Assembly (NCBI GenBank): GCA_008711295.1
Contig: VUYV01000149.1
Location: 434,001-498,000, forward strand
Source: Anarhynchus alexandrinus
Taxonomy: Eukaryota > Chordata > Aves > Charadriiformes > Charadriidae
Length of the DNA: 64,000 nucleotides
Reading direction: 5' to 3'
Part shown: one piece after another, positions 38,801 to 53,965 of the stretch
Numbering within the stretch: position 1 is the first letter of the stretch
Layout: every line of letters starts with the position of its first letter
Made by a program: the position numbers and the translations under genes
The notes under the pieces: model-generated
The model's database searches: none
What the model was told of the DNA's origin: nothing
The model's input: only the letters and a program-made list of their open reading frames with translations

Positions 38801-41800
38801 AGATGCGGAGAGGGAGGATGATTAATGAGGAAATGGAGGGGGAGTTAATTAATTTCCTGGTTCTACCGGTTCTGTGCCCCTCGGTTCTGTCTGTTGCGGT
38901 GTGGCTGTGAAGCGTTTCGCTCAAGGAGGTTCTGAGTCCTGCAAGGGGCTCGTGGCACCACTGCCACCGGGGCCCGGAGCAGTAGTAGCACCAGCAGCGC
39001 AAGGCTCACAGGACACGTGCGAGGTGATTTGCAATTCCAAAGGCTTTTAATTTTTGGACAAATTTCTTAACGTTTATATAAACAAATGTAAGGAAGTGAT
39101 ATTAATGAAAACAGGTAATGAGATTCACTGCACTTCACAGACAGCTTTGTTGTTCTGAGATTAGAAAGAAATTATTATTTGTTGAGGTTCATTCACTAGC
39201 GAAATTCAAATTCAGCTTGCTGAAACTCGGAAATGCTCTCATTAAATACTCTCCTACTGATGGACTGGATTCTCTCACCTGATTTTATTTTAATGTGACC
39301 TAAACAGAATTTCAATCTACTGCATCAAAAAATGTTTCAGGCAACACGCGTGATAAAAGTGGGATGTCCCAGAGGCATCTGTTCTAGGTGCGAATATTTT
39401 CGCTTTGTGTTTCACATCTTTGGTGTATGTTTTAGTTTGGAAAAAATCCTCTCGTGTCAGTGGAACGGGTAGTTTAGTGCAACATATATTTTTGTGGCGT
39501 ACCTGGTAGCAAAGGGGGTGTTTGTTTTACCTACATGCCTTTTAAACAAGTCTCATGAAGACTTCATGGCCCAACGAAGAGTGATGTTGGATTGCACCAT
39601 AGTGTGCTTGATGACATCATTACACCTAAGGGACAAAATAGACCTTCCTTTAGCGTTTGTTCAAAACCGTAACAGTAATCACAGTTTACGGAGCGTGTCT
39701 CCTTGCCTTCCCCAGTTTCTTAGGTAGGGACAGTTTCCTAAGGCACATCCCGGAAACTAAATCCGTTCGTTACTAGCTATTCATTTGAACTGAAAATTTG
39801 ACTTTTTCACCTCTTTCAGTCATTAGATAGATAATACTTCTTAGATTGAAGTGGAAGAAAAAAGGACCCGATTTCACTTCTAGCTTTTTCAAGAGAGAAA
39901 AGCAAAATAGCGCCCAGAAATTTGCTTCCGAAGCCAGAGAGTAAAATCCCACTAAAAATGTTGAATGAGATCGTGGGTTTGAATTTTCGATGTTACAGCA
40001 GCAGTAACTGGGCTAATACTTCTAATGGACGTTATGAGAGCCTATGTGAGAGCTATGGGAGCAGGTTATACTAAAGCGTTGTGGAGCAGGAGTAATGGCA
40101 GGGACTGTTTCGCAGTTAAATGGGAAATAAATGGAATTGGTGAAACAAGGCAAAGAAAATGAAATAATTGTTGGGGTGATACTTTGTGGTGTTTTCCTTT
40201 TTAGTTTCCGCGCAGACCTAGGTAACGTGACACTAGGAAGGCTCGTCATTTGAGAAGAGAGTTTGAGACTGGGGTGACAGGAGCTCGTGAGATGAAATAT
40301 AGGTCTGTGTTCCCATAGGAAGAATTCATCCGTGTCATATCTAATTGTCATTAGGGTTCGCTAACCAAAATAGTTGGCTTACCTCCGTGTGTTAACTTCA
40401 GTAGCAGTTCAGCATCACTGTGAAGCCTTTACTTCCCTTGCTGAGCATTTTTTTGCCTTTGAAGTTACGTATGCTGTGATTTTTAAATTACATTGTTTAC
40501 AGTTTGTGCTATTTGATTTTTTTTCTCCTTTTCTGTATGCATCCGAAAATGTACAGAAGAAAGTAGGTAATGAATGGTTTATTTGCACAATTAGTGCAAA
40601 TGTAAATTCTCTGTTCTTCATCTTACCATTCAAGGAGATGTGAAACATTCTCTTAAGTTTTATGGGTTTTTTTAATTGTTGCTTTAATAGCGATGTGCTT
40701 TTGCTATTTTTGCAGCATCAAAATCATTCTCTGCTTGCCATGCTCCATTTGGTTGCAGTGGAGATGACTGTCAGAGAAATACAATTTTCCAGGAAGCATT
40801 AATTGAAATGATGGTTTTATATTCAGCATGCAGTAACTGACAGATGTAGATAAGGAACAGAGAAAATTTATTAAGTGGCATTTCTCCAGTTTTTTAATCT
40901 TCTTCTCCCTCTAAAAAGCAACAATTAAAACAATTTCTGTATAAAGCCATGCCGGATGAAATCAGAAATGCATTTAATATACCGCACAACGTTGTAGAAA
41001 ATGTTTTCTATGCAATCACTTTTGTTCTCCCACAAATTTCAAATGAATTTTGAGGAAAATTTTTGGAAACGGGAGCCTTAAAAAATTGTTCAAGTGCTGG
41101 AAGGTATCAGTAATAAACTTTCACAATATTTCCTAAACCTGTGTATACTATTTGTATGTAAATTTAACCAAAATCTGCATAATAATTCTAAAACACTTGG
41201 GTCAAGCAAAGAAGTATTGTAAGGCTTTGACATAGAAAAGCACTAAAAAAAATTAAAATATTCAAGCTTGTGCGGACACATGAAGATAAACCAAGCCAGT
41301 CTGTGCTTATTGTCGTACAGATTATAAGACGGAAGGAAGGCTGCTGCTTTTGCCAGTAACATATGAAGTCTGAAGTCATATTGAACTGGTATTTCCATTT
41401 TTATTTTTTTTTTAAGTCCTTACTGGTTCTTTTTCACTTCCTTAGCTGTTTTATGTCTTCATATAGAAATGATATTTCAAATTGCTTTCATTTGCAATGC
41501 TCTTTCATGATTTGTGCAGGACTCGATACTTAAGGGACAAGCAAGAAATAAAAGAAAATATTCAGGAACAGTAATGAAGTCAGCATGTGTAATATGAAAA
41601 AAAAAGGTAAAGAAATCTAGCAGCAGGAAAGCCGTCTCCCGGTTAAAAGTCCTGGTGAGGACAGATGTCCACTTCCAGATCTTGCTGTGCTAATTGACGT
41701 TTTTACCATCTGTACTGCCTGTCGGCGCGCAGTAGCTGGGAAGCGGCATCCCGCAGCTCTGCCAGCGCCACCGAAAGTGCGAGTGACCTCTAATCCTCTT

Positions 41801-42187
41801 CAGGCACCGCAGTTAGGCTTGCTCAAAGCACCTTTAGGACTATTTAAAATCGTGTTTCTGAATAAAGCAGATTATTTGAAAAAGGGAAGGAGTGTCCTCC
41901 TTACACCTTCTGCTGGCACTAGTATGGAAGATTTCTGGAAGCTTTTGCAAAATAAACATCTTAACATTGCCTCAGATGCTCAATGACACTTCCCTGAGCT
42001 ATATCGCTTTGTATAACTTCGGCTTCTCTGTGTATTTGATTGTCCCTTTCTGATCTTATCTCTACAGTAATGCTTAGGAGTGTTACGATGCGATTTCATC
42101 AATTGGTCTGTAGATTTCTTCATTCTCTCCTTTCCTTTCTCTCTCTCTCCCTAAATATAGGAGTTTGTTAGTTTCTGGCATCCAGTG

Positions 42188-42188
42188 N
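42188..42188. other. Undetermined base (N)
   Basis: A single N in unique intronic sequence, probably an unresolved base call. Confidence 0.95.
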
Positions 42189-44789
42189 CCAACTCAAAAC
42201 CTAAATTTTGCTGAATTTTTTGTTTTTGAGTGGTGACCAGATCTCAGGAGAAGGGAAACCCTTTGATTTGAACTGAATATTTAATTTCATTTTCCATTAT
42301 TTCTAAATGTTTTACAAGAAAATAAATGTCATAATTAAAGATGATATGCAGGGTTTTTTTAGGTGAGACTGACTTGGTGAGTGACTTTACCAAAACATAG
42401 GCTTATAGAAAAGAATAAAATCACACACATGATTTACCCTTGTCTATTTATGGGTCTTAAGGAAGATAATATTTATTACAAAAAAATGAAAGAGTACAAT
42501 TAAATAAAATGTATGTCTAAATTCCAATGTAGGCTACTTAGACTATAGTCTGGAAGATGATGGTGACCACAGATGCTTTCAACTCAGTCTAGTCCTCAAC
42601 CTTATGGTCTCTAAATAAACCATTTTTGTCTTGGAGAACAAGCAGCTCCTCCAGTCCCAGTGTCTGTCTTCTGCTTTGGAGGCTTCTCAGCGTGTACGTG
42701 TATTTCTATGGGCATTATCATCAGTAACGTAGGACAGGATATGTATACTTTTTATGGCATCCTGACGGTAAAGTATATAGTGTAATGTCAAAGTCGTGAA
42801 TTCATCATGTCTAGGTAAATATAATTAGGATTCTTGCAAAATACTGTGGCTATTTCCTGTACTACCTCAGCCGTCCCTTTCACGCTGTTGAGTACCCAGT
42901 CATCTACTTACCTGCTGGAGCTGGCCCACCACCGGGCACATATGTTCTCTATTGGAAGGCAGGCATTTTTCAGACACCTCGTCCTTTCCAATGTGCATTT
43001 GAGCCCTGAAAGCTGATCAAACTGCGTTTGTGTGGTCTCTGCTAAAGGCTGTCCCTCTGTCAGGTCCCATCAGCGGTGAGCGACTCCCCTGATGGCTCAC
43101 GTGTGGTGTCCTGACTTCTGTGATCTGCATTGGTTCACAAAAGGGCAACTCCCCAAATGGCTCCTAGCCTGCAATCCGTATTTCATAGGGGAAAGCATTT
43201 ACCCCACGCTGGAAGCTAACTGGGAGCTCACGGCGGAGCAGAGTGATTTGACATGTTATTGTTTGAACCATGGAGAGTAATGTAGACACCCTCCATAATA
43301 GGTGGAACCTGTCTGTTAGTGTCGCTGAGCACTAGGTACGGAAAATTAAGTGAAGTGAGGTAATAATAACTACAGCACGCCTTTATCTGGGGGAGAAGGA
43401 TAGTGTTTCTTAGAAGCCGAAGGTGAAATGAAAGTTTGATGAGTTAACCAAGAGCCAGGAGCTACACAACAGCTGTAATTATATACCTTAAGTGAAAGGT
43501 GAGTCAACGTCTTTGCCTGTGCTGTGGCGGGATTGATGTGTTCAGAAAAGCATCGCTTTCGTCTTGAGGAAACTACGCTTGGGCCTGGTGCTGTCACCCA
43601 GGAGGGGACCTACCGGCAGTTGCGCCAGTCCTGAGTGGAGGAGACGTAGAGCCGCGTACTGTGAGCACAGGAGGATGCGGATTTGCTTTGCTTGGCCTCT
43701 TGAAAAGATGCCGTTAATAGGGCTCTCCATTCCCGAATTCCCCCATAGGTGCTGACAGGCTGTGGGGGAGGCGAGGAGGTACCCCAACCAGCGTGAGGAG
43801 AGGAACCTTTTCGGCGTGGGGGCGACCACTTCCTCTGGTGCTCTCGCAGGCACCGCTGTGTCCCTCCGGGGGCGACTCTCCGTTGGAGTATTTCTGTTGT
43901 GTCATGTTAGGGCGAAGAAGCATGAATAACTTTACGGTGCTGATCACATTCAAAACCTACAGTTTTGTAAATGCTCCAACTGATATCAAATATTATTTGG
44001 CAGATATGTGTAACAGCTTATTTTATTGCAGTTCTCTGTGCTGCCGAGAGCAGTATATGGGCACAGTTATTCTTCCCTAACACTTGCAAGTCTTTTTTTT
44101 TTTCATCTTTTTTTTTCAGCTCAAGAAGGCGCTAGACGTGTATACATTAATGTCATTAAAAAATAGGAAAAAACCACCTAAGTGGGTAGTTCAGCGCAAC
44201 CACACATTCTTACACTGTATCCTGAAATTGAAATGTTCTTAAGTTGAAGTATCCTGCAAAATACCTGCATTTTTATGTCGATCTGAGGAACCATATAGTT
44301 TCCTTTTTACTTTCTTTGCGTATGTAACCTGTCACTTGGGTTGTCCTTTTCCACGTAACAAAAAATAGGTGCAGCTCATTCCAGCGGTGGTGTGGCAGTC
44401 TGTCGGCAGCAAGAGAGCTTGCTTTCAAGTAGAACAAGACGTGCTTTAATGATTTATACTTTGAGGTCGTCGACCTGAGGTCAGAACAAAGATATGTGTG
44501 CTGCTTCTACTGCTATTACCAACAGCTGCCAATAGCTATTCCATCCCAAATATAAGTTATTTGTGCTTTATGATCTATTTTCAGAAGTCATTGCTTACGT
44601 CTGTGTATGTATCTATGTATATAGGTCTTATTAAAGTAAACTTACTAATTCAAAGACTTTTATGATTTAAACTGGCGGGGATTAGTACTAAATAGTATCT
44701 ATAAGGATTCTGTTCAGAACGTAAGGACGAATCATCTTGCAAAAGCAAAATTTAAGTGGAAAATCTACTTATTTGTTAATATGCCATAG

Positions 44790-45116
<327 letters not shown>

Positions 45117-45684
45117 TAGAAGTCGTTTGTATAAGTTTAAGCAAAACCAGCCCTGTATCTCAAATGGGTTCCATCCCCACCCTCCGGAAGGTCACTAACA
45201 GGAAATTTCCATGCGGTTTGTTCCTATTACCATTACATCTGGTACTGACATATTTTTTGTGTGCTTGACATTTCTTTATGCAAATAGCTGAACCTCACGA
45301 CATGTGCTAAACGAGTTAAAGAAAAACCATAATATTCTTATGAAACTGGAGTATTTATGTTTCTGTTTTCACCTTTGAGCTCGTGTGTGGTGTTTGTTTA
45401 TTCACCTTAGGTTGCTGTTTACCGCATTATAGAGGACAAATACGTAATTGCTTATATAACCGATGTGTCCTATCTACATGAACATGGACAAGGCTCCAGC
45501 TACTTTGTACCGGCTAAAGACTTGACCTTAGTGAAATTCACTGATTTTAGTATTTTTAGTGATGTAACTAAGGCTAGTGTGCCTGGCTCAAAAGGGAGTG
45601 TTAGAGCCGAAGTCGTGTTACTTATGAACTATACACTGCAGAATCCTTCTCTGATAGCTGTAGAAAGTTTTAACACCCTGCCTG

Positions 45685-45711
45685 CCCCCCCGCCCCCCTC
45701 CTTTTTCCCCC
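45685..45711 (-). other. C-rich polypyrimidine tract; G-quadruplex potential on the minus strand
   Basis: C7 (45685-45691), C6 (45693-45698) and C5 (45707-45711) are separated by G and by TCCTTTTT. The C7 run can contribute two runs of three, so the complementary strand can fit a four-run G-quadruplex. It lies about 580 bases into the downstream intron. Confidence 0.5.
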
Positions 45712-48072
45712 TCTTTGGAAAGTACTCTTGAATTCACATGCTTAAAATATTCGTTCCTCTACATAAATGCAAGATTTCCGTTTCTGGCAACTGCTCCAGA
45801 TTTTTTTTTTCCCCCCTGCTCTCTCATCGACTTATAAAGCTGGATAAACCATGCTGTGTGAAATGACGTGAATCGCTTGGCAAATGTCTGAAGAATGTCT
45901 TCCTCTAAATATAGCCTTGAAATGCTTTTTACATTCGCTTCAGTTTCCTTTGGCTACTTTCCTTGAAGACCCTTCCTTCTTCCTTTTCCATTCACAAGCA
46001 GAATAAGCATGTAGCTATGCCGAACTCATGTAGCATATTTATGATCCTTTAATCCTTTATATATAATCAGGAATCTTTTGTTGCTTTCTCACTGAATTTT
46101 GAACACGTGACTACTGACTCAGCAGGTGTCTGATTTAGGCATAAAAAGATCAAGGAGTCGTTTGGTTTTTAGCTGTAGAAAATGTTATTTATTATTATTA
46201 CCTCAAATAACTGGACATGGTAGAATACCTTGGGGATGTTGTAAACCATGAACGATGCTTTCTGAAATTAGAATTTAGTTCTGCAGATTTTTTTCTTAGG
46301 CATAAATGTGCAGGCTACCCTCTTATTTCTTAATTTATTTGGTGGGAAAGGAATTTTGAAAATAAGATTGTTACAGGTTTTAGGAAGAGGGGAGATGTGT
46401 CATCAGACGATGGTGGTTTTTTTAAAATTATTATTCTTATTATTTTGATACTGCATTTAAAATCTTTCTTTTCCCATGGGAAGGTATGAGACATCTGAAA
46501 TTCTGAGATAGTCTGAAAAGCTCAGCAGCACCGCCTGTGAAAAAGTGTTTGTGTTTTCCCACAGCACAGTATTTTATTCAATGGTCACTGTTTTCCCAAT
46601 GTTTTTAGAATTGTTTTCCTGGAATGTTTTGCCATGTTTTGCACAGGGAGAATAAATCAAGTTAGTGAATATCTTTTAATCCAACTTTTTGAACACGTTG
46701 TAAAGGTCCTTTATGTTTTTTTGAAATCTTTCTTTGAGCAGCTGTATAAATGTGGGAGATTCTCTTTCATTTTAAAATTAGTATATTATAAATGGCTGCC
46801 AAGGATACCAGTAGTTTATTAGTAGATGTCCTTTTTAAAGAGTCAAAAACGCTGAAAAACTGACACATTAAGCTTGATTTTGCCATTGGTGAAGTAGTCA
46901 TACTTGAAATTGGTTTGATGGTTTTGCCATAACCTTTGGTAACCAATTATAAACTAAAATTATATGTAGACTAATGTTGAGTAACAGTCAAATTAACTTT
47001 TTGTGGAGAAACAAAATGTGCTGTTTTGCCTACACTTAAGCCAAGTTATTGAACAATTTAAACTATTTCTTGACTTGAGCATGAACCTGCATTCAGACCA
47101 AACATGGGCCTATCTGAGAAGACCGTAGTTCTTTGAGAGCGCAGCAACTCCTGTGCTTTCTGTCTTGTGCACCGTCTGCTTGCCTCCCTAAATCTCATTA
47201 TACATTGCTGTAGATTGGTCCACCTGTGCATTGCTGTTGTAACAGAGAATATGGAAAAAGTATCATATAATCTGTAATGTTCTCGCAGCAGTCTGCGTTA
47301 TGCCTCAGCTGGTTTTCTTGAGGCGAGAGGGTAATACTGCCTATGGGATGTAATAGGGAATCCTCACCCAGGGACTGGGTAAGCGACAAATGCTCCTTTG
47401 GGAAGTGTGAAAACCCGTATTTTCCTTTTCTAACTCTTCCCAGAATGAAAATTATTATTCATTGAAATGTACATTGGTTTGCAAGTTCTGTGTTTCTTCT
47501 TGAAAAATAATATATTTTCTTCTGAAAATACAGCGCAGTGTTAGGAAGGGGAGCTGGGATTTCTTGCTCACTGTCTACTCTTGAACTTGCCCAACTCCTC
47601 CACAGCCTACTTCTCGGGCGGCTTCTGGATGGAGTTAGTAGTTGTGCTGTCCAGCCCCCCGGTGATGCCTTTGTGGGGAGCAGACGAGAGGCAGTGCCGG
47701 TCCCTGGTGCCCACATCTCCCCATGATCTCTTTGAGGAAGGGGTGTGGAGGGGCTGTGGTGCGCGCTCTCAGCCCTGGAGCTTGGCCCGTGGGCTCACTA
47801 GCTAATGGTCAGCTTCGCTGGAAAGAATTGCTCTTTCTAGGTGATGCATTCTTAACTTTTTTTTTTTTTCCTGTCCCTAAAAGTTGTTGGTATTGGATTT
47901 TGCTGGTTGATGACAACGCGAAATATAAAGCTTGTGACAGTCAAGTTTGGCTACAGCTCAACTAAAAGCCTCCTCTGTGTAACAGGACGCTACTTCTTGG
48001 TGCGTGGTTGGTTTATAGTATAGAAGACAGCCTCCTCTTTTGCATTCTAATTATTTATTTTTTTTTCAAGAT

Positions 48073-48096
48073 GAAATGCATTTTGAAATGCATTTT
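48073..48096. repeat. Exact 12-bp tandem duplication
   Basis: GAAATGCATTTT occurs twice in direct succession without mismatch. The unit contains the palindrome ATGCAT. Confidence 0.9.
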
Positions 48097-50935
48097 TGAA
48101 AATGAGTTGGCAAGACTGCTCTTCCCACGCTGATTTGCCCAGTCATCACTGCTAATTGTCTGAACTCATCAACTTACTCTCCTCCACATGGCCCTTTCAG
48201 AGTCTAAAACCAATTGCAAACATAAACTCAATACTGTTGCAATGTAAAAGACTTGAAGAAAAAAAGAAAATAAAAAAGCCGAAGCCTTTGTGATCAGGCA
48301 GGTGTGAGACGCTGTCGGTAGTGGGATGGCAACGGGAGGTGATGGAGAACAGCCAATTTCCACGCAGGCTCACGGCGTGCGTAGTGACACTCCATGTTTC
48401 TTACCGCAGTGAAGTTTGTGCTGCGAATTGGTCTCGCGTTGCACAGGGTCACTGTGCTCATTCTTTGGTCATGGCCAAGATCATCTCAGGCTTTTTCAAT
48501 GTCTTTGAGATCTGTGACTAGGATGGGATGGTGAATGGAGCATGAGCCTTTCTGGTGGAGACAGAGCTCGTGAAAGTGGATGTTTCCGCAGAAATCACTT
48601 TGTCAGTGGCAGAAACATCAGCATTAGCCAAATGCTTTTTTTTTTCTCCCTTTGCTCAGAAAGACCTGAGTCTATCTTCAGGAGCAACTTGAATGAGAAG
48701 TCTGACCAGGGAGCTGTAGCTGAAGCCACAAAAGAGTGTGTCTTGGGAGATACCAGAGAAGGGTTTGGACAGGCTGGAGTCTACAATGAGAGCTGGATAT
48801 CTTTTATTTTCTATTACTGTCAAATACACAAAGAGACCTGAATAAGAGATGACAGTGATGTAGGGCAAGTTCATTAGCAGCCACCGAAGGAGGGTGGAAG
48901 AGCATCTGAAAAAGCCAGTGGAGAGCAAGGCTGTGATTTGATCTGGCCTCTTCAGTCTTTATTGGGAGTGGAATTTCTCTCATGCTGGACATTTTGAGAT
49001 TCAGCATTTTTTTTAAAAAGATACTAACTTTACATGAAAGCTCAAATAAGAAAGGGATAATGGAAGTAAAATTTTACAGAATGTTTAAAACTGGCCAACT
49101 GTTTTCTTTCAGCATTTTTGATTGACACAGTAGTGTCTTGCAATATTTCATTTGCTTATTGCTTAGGTCTAACTTGGAAAGTTGTGACCATCTAAAAGTG
49201 ACAGCCTTTCTTTGTAGGAATAAGGGATAGTAACATGAGAGTAAGACACTTTAAGACATAGTGTCAGGGAAGCACCACCTTGCGTATTTTTTCAATCAAG
49301 CGTATGTATACACTGTCTTTATATCCAATATGTTTATATCTGCCTTTCACATATCCTAAACTTTTATCTACTAATGACCTTATTAGTTAATATAATGAGT
49401 TGAAATTATCTTTATTTTTTAGAATTCATATAACTCTCTCTTTTTGGACACTTGAAACCTACCTTAATTTTTGAAGCTGTATCAGAATAAGTATTTAAGC
49501 GGTTTCTGCAGCTTAAGTGCAAAATATTTCTCCTGAGGCTTTTGAAGGAGGAATGCATAATAAAATCCACACATCCAAAAAATATTAGAGTGCAGCGATT
49601 GCTTCAGGAACCTTGTCTAAGGGTATAGTCTAATGTATGTATATGTTAGCGCGTTTTGCTCTATTAAGCAGTTATGAGCTCAAAAGTTCATTTTCTATGT
49701 GTATTTCCAGATTGGCTATTATTTTCCATTTTAAGCTATGAATGTTGATACATCACCAAGTTTTAAGTCCTTTGGCTGCAGCATAATTGCATTTCCAAAC
49801 ATGTATAATACAGTTTAAGATTGTCTTGAGAAAATGAAGTAGCTCATTATCTCCTAACTTGCATTCAGTTTACACTAATGGAAACAGTTGACATTTTTGC
49901 AGTTTTGAAGTATCAGTAGCGACATGTCTCGACCAATCTTAACTGGAGGGAAGTAGTAATCTGTTGTTGGTAGTACACGAAGTTTTTGTTCTGCTGCAAT
50001 TCTTCATTTAACATGTGGGTGAATCTTGGAAAACACGGTTTCATTTTCTGCTGCAGTCACAAAATCTGACTACAGGAATTAGGAGATAATAGTGTAGTTT
50101 TCTTTTATTGCTTCTCCAGAAGCCGCTGCAGTTCCTGTATTTCCATATTTCTTAGCAAGAGTGAAAGTTTCAAGGATTTTGTTCTCCGAAGCTATGCTAG
50201 AGTTGTTTTTATGATCTGCTTTGCATTCCCTTTTACCATCTGACAGGCCATTAGGAGCAATTGAGTATTTCTGCATAAATTATTGTCAGCCCTGTAGCAA
50301 TTACTGCTCTCATTACTAATCCACGCAGAACCATTTTCCACCCTTTCAAAAAAGTGCAGAACTGCTGCTGCGTTTTAGCAAATGTATTTTGAGAGAAAAT
50401 TCCCGGTGCAGATGGAGTCTCTACTACAGGGATGATCACATAGGGGCGCGATTTCGGCAAGTTACGAATACTTTGTTCCTCAGAACAAAATCCTTCTGTG
50501 TCCTGGGTGAGTAGATTACGGACTCTGTTCCCTGAGCAAACAGGATAGTGAGCCTATGACATGGAAAGAGGATTAATGAGTATACGGCATCCTGCCTTCA
50601 TTTTTTTTGTTATATAGATTAGAGTTAGTCCAGGACTAAGTTCGATGTTTTTGTATATCAGTGTATGGTGAAATCATTTTTGTATACAGTTTCTAAAGAA
50701 GTCCCAAACGCCCTGTTTTTAAAGACAGTGTATGAACAGAAGGAGCTGCTTCGTGAGACGAAGTACCCGGGCTGTGGTCCCAAACCATTATGTTGCGTGA
50801 GGAAGTGAAACATCCTTTGGGAAGGAGAGCTTAGACTCAGAAGTCCACCAAGGGAGTGAGAAACGGCAGCGCTGCTCTCAGTTGCTCCCAGATCTCGGTC
50901 TCATTTTGGCTGTAGATCTGCAGGAATTGCCCGCC

Positions 50936-50990
50936 TGTCGGTTGGGTTTTGGTTTGTTGGGGTTTTCTTTGGTGTTTTTTTTTTTTTTTA
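50936..50990. repeat. T/G-rich low-complexity tract ending in poly(T)
   Basis: GGTTTT-like blocks run into T15 at 50975-50989. Same style as 675-754. Confidence 0.8.
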
Positions 50991-52515
50991 AGTCTTTCCC
51001 CTTAGATCTCTGCTGAAACTGTGAGTTCTTGCAGGAATGACTTAATTGCAATTTGCAATTCTTCTGTCCCTTTCCGTGGCCATCTTCAGCCTGCCTGCCC
51101 TGCCGTTCAGAGCAAATGAGCAGCATTGCCCAGGTTGGGTGCATCCCCCAGCTATACCCGTGCTGAACGGGTTAAAACCTTTCAGAGTCGTCTTCTAACA
51201 CCTTCACTAGCAATTTCTGAGCCTTCTTGAATCCTCTCCCTTGTTACTATCTTCAGGCCTTATATCACACGAGGCTCTTATTACCCAGTTGCAAAAAACA
51301 CTTATGTCAACACCTGACAATCATTTAGTGTTTACATGAATGTAACAAAGCTTTTAGCTTTTCTTCCTTGAATTCTCTTTCCTTATATGGATTGCAAAGG
51401 GGGGAAAAAAGTAGCCTGAGGTAAGGAGTTTTAACATCCCAGTGTTCAGGGTGAACCGCAGGCATGATGTCTGTTTTCAAGTGTACAGTTCTTTGCAGCT
51501 TAAGGGGGAAAAAAAGAAGTCTTTCTGATTGAGGTAGCTTCCGTTAACATTCCTAAGGCAAAACTCTATATTGAAAACAAAGTTAAATTTTACACGGTTA
51601 CGCTGGTTAATACTGCTCGGTGGAGGTTTGGCTGGGTTAGCCTTCCTCTTCCTCATGCAACAAGTTAATGAACAAGAAAAAGCAGAGAAATGGGGCACGG
51701 TTGCCTGAAATGTGGTCCTCCCAAGCCACTTGTGTGGAGCCGTTGGTGGTGTTGATGTGCTGCTGCCCGGGGCTGTGGCTGGGGTGCCTGCTCACCTCTC
51801 GTGACTTAGTTCCCTTACAAGAGGCTGTGTTTCCTGGGGTTCACCACTCAGTTGTTTCCTTAGCATTCCTCTGATGTGCCACATTGCTTGGTCAGTGGGG
51901 ACTTCAGTTGGAGACTGAAATCAGAAAGAGCGTCTGTACAGTTGGAGGGAAGATCCAGGTGATCCACCGCTCCCATGAGGGTGATTGCTTACCTTGTTTC
52001 TGTGCTAAGCCTCCCTGCTGACATAGGACTCACGGTACAACTGTGCCATACAGATCTAGCAACTCTTATGCTCCTTTTATGTGAACCTGAACAAATAGAC
52101 ATGTACGGATTGAATGGACAGCAGGTCATGGTCAGGCGTGGAAATACAAGAGCCGACACGCACATCAATGCTGGATTGGCCGGGTAGCTCTAAAGGTCTT
52201 CACAACAGAAGCAAAGGCAGCCATGTGGTGTTTAGATGAAAAACTCTGCAAAAACCGGTCTGAGGAGAAAAAAAAACCACCCAGAACAAACAACTTAACC
52301 TCCACCTTGTCCAGATCCATTGCTTGGGATCTGAAACGCTGTGCTGTTCTCATCTTTGCTCGGGTTACTGCCTGTGAAGGTACGACTCCAAATATGTCTC
52401 TTGACATGTCATCGTGTTGAGCAAGTCTGTAGAAATACGTCACAGCGGGAATGATTTGACCAGCCAATAGTGCAGGTATCTGGGCAAAGAAGTGAAAACA
52501 AGTGAAAAATTAATT

Positions 52516-52549
52516 CATATATATATGTATGTAAAAGAATATATATATA
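52516..52549. repeat. AT-rich microsatellite pair
   Basis: Two runs of alternating A and T (about 10 bases each) are separated by GTATGTAAAAGA. Confidence 0.8.
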
Positions 52550-53965
52550 AAAACATAAAGCAGCTGGCAACAAACTGCTCTTTCTTAGTTAGGAGTGAAA
52601 GTACTGAATTTAATACCAGCTAGCGTGAGTTTCTGTCCAGTTTGTAGGCTGTACATTTTTTAAAAGAATATTTCTGTTCATTTGGGTCAGTCCAGTCCTC
52701 CTTGAGAGTTCCCCGCCCTTGATGCGGATTGTGCTGGAGCAGAGCAGCTGCAGTGGGCTCTGTGCTGGGTTTCAGCTGAGCTCAAGCACAGCGTCGTGTT
52801 ATAAAGGTCCGTTGTCTGTCCCAGGTCCCCAGCACTTATTTTGGGTATTATGGAATCTCTTGGATTGAAAAAATGTTGTAATAACATGTAATTAAGACAT
52901 TGCTCCTTCAAAACATTCCAAAATTTTGTTGTTATGGGCAGTATCTTTTTGTGGTTCCAATTCTCAGCTTTTCTTAGATCAGTTCGTGGTTTTACTGCTT
53001 TTCACGTGACATCTAGGCTGCTAAAGGGAATTTTACCCTAATAACATGCAGCAGACATTCAGGCATTCCCCTGCATCCAGGGGAAAATACGAAATACCAC
53101 CTTTCTAATATGGCTCTAAGGTACTGTTAACAATTCTGTTAATTGTTCTGTATTTGCATGTATAAACAGCAGAAGTTTCCCATCCAGCTCTCAACATTTT
53201 CCATAAATGGGTTTGGGGTTTATTTACCCAAGGGTAATTCCTACCACCCATTGCGTATAGTTGCAAATCAGGCAAAATCCTATGCCAGTTTATTATCTTC
53301 AGACCCAGGCGCAGGGTTTCTCTTCTGCTGAATTTCTGCATGTAGAGAAACTGTCCCTCCGTTGGAGGCTGCAGGGAGAGACGTCAGGCGGCCGTGCTGG
53401 ATCGGCAGGCACAGTCACCACCGCAGTCGAGCAAGGTGCACGGTAAGAATAAGGGACAATGGAGAGGGGGGAAAAAACCTAACAAACAAACCCTAAACCC
53501 AACCTTGGCACGGTTGCGGGAGATAATGGCTCACAGCTGTCTTGCCCTCTGGACAACTCTCAGAGGTTAATTTCGTCAGTTTATTGGTATGCAGGAGATG
53601 TGTGCTTCCTTTCTGTTTGGAAGGAAAGCGGTGCATCACTGTCCGGCTGTCCCTCAAGGATGGATGCTGGGGCTTACAGGGAGAGTGGGGCGTCTCTGCA
53701 GTTCAGGCCAGGGGGGACGGGAAGGAAAAAGACCCTTTCTGTGTTGCCATGCATGATGGGACAGCCCGACAGATTTGATAAAATTCTTCTCTCTGCCCCA
53801 GTTTTTCATCTTTTGATTTGCTTCCCTTCTGTTTCTTTACCAATAGTTGTGACACAACTACATGCATCTTAGTATCTTCGGGTAGCTGATATTTGGAGTC
53901 TCTCACTCCTTCAGTATCTGATTCTTAGCAGTTTTCTTTCCGCTCTCACAGAAACGTGTGTTTTC

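Noticed and set aside
48639..48841. Possible cassette exon after a strong acceptor-like tract ending at 48659
   Set aside because: The frame is open for about 60 codons but ends in a stop, no good donor follows, and the translation matches no part of PMCA2 that I know.
53490..53512. Interstitial telomere-like sequence (AAACCCTAAACCCAACC)
   Set aside because: Only one CCCTAA unit is present; it is part of an A/C-rich stretch.
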